The notes beneath the pieces are model-generated. The model worked only from the letters and a program-made list of their open reading frames with translations. It had not been told where the DNA came from and made no database searches. Positions 6,401-8,317 of a DNA stretch of 8,317 bases are shown in pieces; within the stretch, counting starts at the first letter, position 1, and each line of letters opens with the position of its first letter. Source of the DNA: CAUZFZ01 sp963579025 (GTDB lineage: Bacteria; Planctomycetota; Planctomycetia; Planctomycetales; Planctomycetaceae); assembly GCA_963579025.1 (NCBI GenBank), contig CAUZFZ010000277.1:1-8317 (forward strand), given 5' to 3'. Made by a program: the position numbers and the translations under genes.

Positions 6401-8317
6401 GTGTCCGAGTCGAAGGCGGCACGGTAACGCTTCTGCATACCACGGTCGTTTCCAACACAGCCAGCAGCTCCGGTGGTGGCATCTTCAACCGCTCGAACTT
6501 AGTTCTGCGAAACTCGATTGTCGCCAGCAACACTGCGTCTGGAGCCGGACCGGATGTTGATGGCGCAGTTGTGTCACGGGGAAACAACCTGATCGGAAAC
6601 GTGGGCAACTCCAGCGGCGTAATCGACGACGTGAGTGGCGACCAGGTCGGTGGCGGCGGTAACGCGATTATCGATCCGAAGCTTGGTCCGTTGGCCGATA
6701 ACGGCGGACGGACGACTACACACACGCTGCTGTCCGGGAGCGCGGCCATCGATGCCGGCGCGCTGGATGAAATCACGCAGACCGATCAGCGCGGACTCCC
6801 CCGCAGTCTGGACGGCAACAACGACGGTTCATCGCTGCCGGATATCGGGTCGTTCGAGCTGTTTGATGGTTTCATCGTCAACAGCGAACTGGACACCATC
6901 GACGTGAATCCGGGTGACGGCATCGCCGGGGATTCTGAAGGCCGCACGACATTGCGGGCGGCGATTATGGAAGCGAACGCACTCACTGGACGCGACACGA
7001 TCGCGCTGCCAGCGGGGATTTACACGTTATCACTGGCCGGCGCAGCCGAGGACGGGAGTGCAACCGGTGATCTGGACATCAGCGACGATCTCATTATCAG
7101 TGGCGTCGGCGCGAGCACGACCGTCGTCGACGGCAACAGTCTTGACGGCGTCTTTGAAGTGCTAGTGGGGATCTCGGCGAGGATCGAAGCCCTGTCGATC
7201 ACTGGTGGTGACCGCAACACGGATGAAGCCAATGGAGGAGCCCTGAATAACACGGGCAGTACGACGCTATCCGACGTTGTTGTTGAAGATAATCGTGCGG
7301 GCAGCAGTGGTGGTGGCGTTCGGAATGCCGGGAACGACGCCACACTGAATCTGCTTCGAACGACGATTCGCAATAACACGGCTCCACGTGCCGGCGGAGT
7401 TCAGAATTCGTCCGGAACATTGACAATCACCAATAGCGTCATCCAGGGCAACACAGCGACCAGCAGCAGCGGCGGTGGGATCCGTAGCGACGCTGCGTTG
7501 ATCGTCACGGGCTCAGTGGTGACGGGAAATCAGGCAGTCACTTCTGGCGGTGGCATCAACTTCGGTAATGGCACGGCCACGATCTCAGGGACGACGATTT
7601 CAGCAAACAGCTCAAACAGTGGAGGAGGTCTCTTCGCGGACGGCGGAACAGTCAATGTGAGCAATACAACGATTTTCGGAAACGCGGCTGACCAGAACGG
7701 CGGTGGTGGAATCCACACGCTTGGGGACAGTGTTTTCACAGTGATAAACAGCACCCTGTCCGGTAATTCGGCGATTACTCGGGGTGCCGGGATCGATCAC
7801 GAGTCGTCCGGCCAGCTCACGCTGCTCAACACGACGATTGCGAACAACACGACCAGTGCGGGTATTGCCGGCGGGATCCACGTTTCGAGCGGTCCCATCA
7901 ACCTGCGCAACACGATCGTGGCGGCAAATTCCGCATCAGACAGCGACCGCGACATCAGTGGTTCATTTACCAGCGCCGGAAACAATCTGATTGGCGTTGT
8001 GGGCACTGCGGCTGGTCTCGTGGACGCAGTCAACAGCGACCAGGTCGGATCGTCTGTGAGCCCGATTGACCCGCGTCTCGGTCCACTGCAGGACTATGGC
8101 GGATTGACAGAAACGCATTTGCCAGCGCCGGACAGTCCGGCCGTTGATGCGGGTAGCAATGAAAACGCTCCGGCTACTGATCAGCGTGGATTGCCGCGAC
8201 CTCAGGAGGGTCCAGTCTCTGTGGGGCGCGGATTATGCGGCGGTTTTTGCAGCGTGGGAGCTGTTTTCTCCGTAAGGTCGCAGTCCGGCGGGATAGGCGG
8301 CCCTCAGAGTTGCCCCG
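1..8317 (+). CDS. Giant repetitive beta-helix surface protein with CSLREA modules (partial)
   Basis: The forward frame from base 1 is open for all 2772 codons, with no start codon that makes sense as the beginning because the first residues are already in the middle of a beta-helix. Domains in order by residue: beta-helix end and cap (1-156), CSLREA module 1 (157-537), SdrD B-like (539-650), cadherin-like (653-798), second beta-helix (801-1276), cap (1277-1411), and CSLREA modules 2, 3 and 4 (1412-2755). The protein is rich in Gly, Ser, Thr, Asn and Asp. I count only about nine lysines, and no cysteine before residue 2746, so it should be acidic and free of disulfides. Such proteins are exported and act outside the cell; the signal peptide would lie upstream. 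I see no catalytic signature and infer a structural or adhesive role. The true end is probably the TAA at 8273-8275, reached after a one-base frameshift. Frame and family type are secure; the function is a guess. Confidence 0.93.
469..1611 (+). repeat. CSLREA module 1: CSLREA-like start, 6-rung beta-helix, choice-of-anchor Q-like end
   Basis: The module opens with FVNSTLDTIDANPGDG and then NATLRAAVMEANA, which matches the CSLREA family (usual form: Cys-Ser-Leu-Arg-Glu-Ala) except that the cysteine is replaced. Next come a GTYTFTLAG strand, GDLDVTGDLTIIGAG and DAAQLDRVF. Six rungs of about 24-28 residues follow (817-1296), each of the form GGAIRN-x-GTLNITNSTFSGNTA. The end (1330-1611) has GNNLIGDVGN, DQVGS, DPRLGLL, DNGGPTQTH, SPAIDAG, DQRG and finally DIGAVELF, the signature of the choice-of-anchor Q family. 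An Asp-rich loop DADADG precedes DIGAVEL and could bind calcium. This is the shortest of the four modules (381 residues) and the only one not in the tandem block at the 3' side. Confidence 0.85.
1615..1950 (+). other. Domain: SdrD B-like (Cna B-type) repeat
   Basis: The segment begins ISGLKFHDRDRNGVQ and continues EPGLSGWTIYVDLNRNGQL, then GKYLIFGLPDDEYQIREVLQ, then PGWEQ. This is the characteristic order of SdrD B-like domains: a first strand ending in an Asp/Asn calcium loop, the LSGWTIYVD strand with a second DLNRNG loop followed by AGE, then YxFxGLPxxxYxxRExxQPGW. These beta-sandwich domains act as calcium-stiffened spacers in bacterial surface proteins. Here it links the first CSLREA module to the cadherin-like domain. 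Length (about 112 residues) fits one full domain. Confidence 0.85.
1957..2394 (+). other. Domain: cadherin/Ig-like repeat
   Basis: Starts with NTPPTL, passes through NINDPDDGALSGVAITTTDE, then NGTLQFSLNDGSTWTDIGTV and ARVRFVPNGGFTDDVGD, then LSLRAWDQREGTAG. This is a recognisable single repeat of the type found in large RTX-like adhesins: the DPD loop, the (W/L)QxSxDxGxxW strand, RVRFVPN and the LxxRAWDQ strand. It is a beta-sandwich spacer, probably calcium-dependent through the DPDD loop. Only one copy is present, whereas in many adhesins it occurs in runs. It joins the SdrD B-like domain to the second beta-helix. Confidence 0.75.
2401..3828 (+). repeat. Second beta-helix with recurring IDLSGLTSVSG-type strands
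   Basis: Opens with FWDGGGDGTTLTDAANWNGD and VPTSGENVLID, a well-known start of autotransporter-like helices (WxGG-DG-x-NW-x-VP-x-D/E-x-V-I/L). About ten strands then fit (I/V/L)(D/N)L followed by a six- to eight-residue Ser/Thr-rich turn. They begin near residues 944, 976, 997, 1018, 1066, 1099, 1120, 1170, 1203 and 1235. Spacings are mostly 21 or 32-33 residues; the two gaps of 48-50 each hold a weaker strand (VIAAPNATTY near 1038, LLVGAAQTL near 1149). This fits rungs of a parallel helix with loops of two sizes. There are no cysteines and no visible catalytic cluster, so a lyase activity cannot be claimed although pectate lyases share the fold. Confidence 0.75.
3829..4233 (+). other. Domain: helix cap segment (second copy)
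   Basis: Reads VLNVNDLLLNGSQLSGSG, NGNVTNAGSLVPTG, LTINGNYTQTAAGAFALTIA, then GTVTLDGELTAGL and GDFETKNLDL. It is the counterpart of the segment before CSLREA module 1 (there LTLDGTLNV and GDFATKNL). The pattern of a build-up of L-x-G-x-x strands, an NYTQT strand, a VTLDG strand and a final GDF-x-TKNL is common in large exported planctomycete and proteobacterial helix proteins. It lies immediately before CSLREA module 2 and probably closes the second helix. Confidence 0.65.
4234..5412 (+). repeat. CSLREA module 2: 7-rung helix, shortened choice-of-anchor Q-like end
   Basis: Begins FLVNSTADTVDINPGDG with NATLRAAIMEANA, then GTYALGIEG, GDLDFTSNVTIIGNE and DARQLDRVL. Seven rungs follow (4603-5163), for example GGGIKNTRVLTIRDSVISGN and GGGIRNEQGSTINVAASTI. 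The ending has NNGGPTLSH, GSPAIDGG, DQRG, an Asp-rich DGDGDG loop and DIGAVEF. It lacks the NLIG-x-VGN ... DQVGS ... DPRL part that modules 1, 3 and 4 carry, so the Q-like end is about 20-30 residues shorter. Its helix uses noticeably more rare A/T-ending codons (CTA, TTA, ATA, AGA) than the rest of the gene. It abuts module 3 directly. Confidence 0.83.
5413..6864 (+). repeat. CSLREA module 3: shortened CSLREA start, 10-rung helix, choice-of-anchor Q-like end
   Basis: Begins TLVNSTADIASPAAGTVTLR followed by SAILAANA, lacking the NPGDG-containing stretch between NST and the TLR motif that the other three modules have. GTYTLDLAG, GDLDVTQNLTITGAG and DAAQLDRVF follow as in module 1. Ten rungs (5749-6549) make it the longest helix; three consecutive rungs end in STISGN and are close to identical over short DNA stretches. 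The end has GNNLIGNVGN, DQVGG, DPKLGPL, DNGGRTTTH, AIDAG, DQRG, a DGNNDG loop and DIGSFELF. Probable fibre or stalk element; no enzyme motif is visible. Confidence 0.84.
6204..6378 (+). repeat. Three near-identical STISGN rungs
   Basis: Within module 3, the bases AGTACGATTTCCGG, AGCACGATTTCCGG and AGTACGATTTCCGG recur near 6206, 6282 and 6361, so the spacing is about 76-79 bases, one rung each. The encoded residues are STISGN followed by S/A/Q and A. The similarity at DNA level suggests recent rung duplication or gene conversion, and such tracts are prone to copy-number change and to mis-assembly. A related pair, CGGGAAACAC, occurs in module 1 near 1039 and 1114, again one rung apart. Confidence 0.7.
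6871..8266 (+). repeat. CSLREA module 4: 9-rung helix, degenerate choice-of-anchor Q-like end
   Basis: Begins FIVNSELDTIDVNPGDG with RTTLRAAIMEANAL, then GIYTLSLAG, GDLDISDDLIISGVG and DGNSLDGVF. Nine rungs follow (7234-7950), including GGGVRNAGNDATLNLLRTTI and GGVQNSSGTLTITNSVIQGN. The end carries NNLIGVVGT, DQVGS, DPRLGPL, DYGGLTETH, SPAVDAG and DQRGLPR. After that the Asp-rich loop and DIG are not seen in any frame; instead the frame one base further along gives AAWELFSP and a stop. Modules 1 and 3 end in VELF and FELF, so GAG-CTG-TTT at 8258-8266 is very likely the same position. This module has the fewest conserved residues at its end. Confidence 0.8.
8203..8275 (+). other. Probable one-base frameshift and true C-terminus
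   Basis: Up to DQRGLPRPQ the continuous frame is normal. Beyond it the same frame gives three cysteines in 27 codons, although none occurs in the preceding 2745 or so. The next frame over reads GADYAAVFAAWELFSP and then TAA at 8273-8275, with no cysteine and with the ELF shared by modules 1 and 3. One base too many (or two too few) in this stretch explains both facts. Runs of G at 8208-8210 and 8223-8226 are the likely slip sites. It may be a sequencing error, as the stretch is close to the end of the window, or a real mutation that removes the stop. Confidence 0.7.
8276..8317. other. Probable non-coding tail after the corrected stop
   Basis: These 42 bases follow the TAA of the corrected frame. 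They are GC-rich, contain no clear hairpin followed by T residues and no recognisable promoter, and they end with the window. If the frameshift is rejected, they code for the last 14 residues of the open frame, ending QSCP, which look unlike the rest of the protein. Confidence 0.45.

Noticed and set aside
5749..7950. CRISPR-like periodic repeats
   Set aside because: The period (about 75-80 bases) reflects protein rungs. The repeats are imperfect, stay in frame, and have no constant spacer length.
8235..8317. Possible start of a downstream gene at ATG 8235 with AGGAGG at 8204-8209
   Set aside because: The purine stretch lies about 25 bases before the ATG, too far for a ribosome site; it codes for part of the module end; and the reading MRRFLQRGSC is short and cut by the window end.

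Overview
The window lies entirely inside one gene. The forward frame beginning at base 1 has no stop codon anywhere in 8317 bases. It reads as 2772 consecutive codons of a giant, repetitive, probably secreted or surface-exposed protein, open at the 5' end and formally open at the 3' end. I see no tRNA, rRNA, mobile element, CRISPR array, promoter or terminator, and no second gene I can support.

The domain mixture (cysteine-free CSLREA-type modules, parallel beta-helix rungs, choice-of-anchor Q-type endings, one SdrD B-like domain, one cadherin-like domain and a 'WDGG..ANWNGD.VP' helix) together with a fairly GC-rich composition suggests a planctomycete-like bacterium. This is an inference from family knowledge; no taxonomic marker is present.

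Layout: (a) 1-468, end of a beta-helix with a cap segment; (b) 469-1611, CSLREA module 1; (c) 1615-1950, SdrD B-like domain with Asp/Asn-rich loops; (d) 1957-2394, cadherin/Ig-like domain; (e) 2401-3828, a second beta-helix with recurring 'IDLSGLTSVSG'-type strands; (f) 3829-4233, a cap segment like that in (a); (g) 4234-5412, 5413-6864 and 6871-8266, CSLREA modules 2, 3 and 4 in tandem. The four modules carry about 6, 7, 10 and 9 beta-helix rungs, 32 in total.

The parts look like a stalk or fibre built by duplication of a 'helix - cap - CSLREA' block. I see no catalytic motif. An adhesion or extracellular structural role is the most reasonable guess.

The main anomaly is at the 3' end. The frame has no cysteine for about 2745 codons, then three in the last 27. 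The expected module ending (ELF, then a stop) appears one base out of frame, with TAA at 8273-8275. A one-base frameshift between about 8203 and 8235 is likely, so the real gene probably ends at 8275, leaving 42 bases of non-coding sequence.
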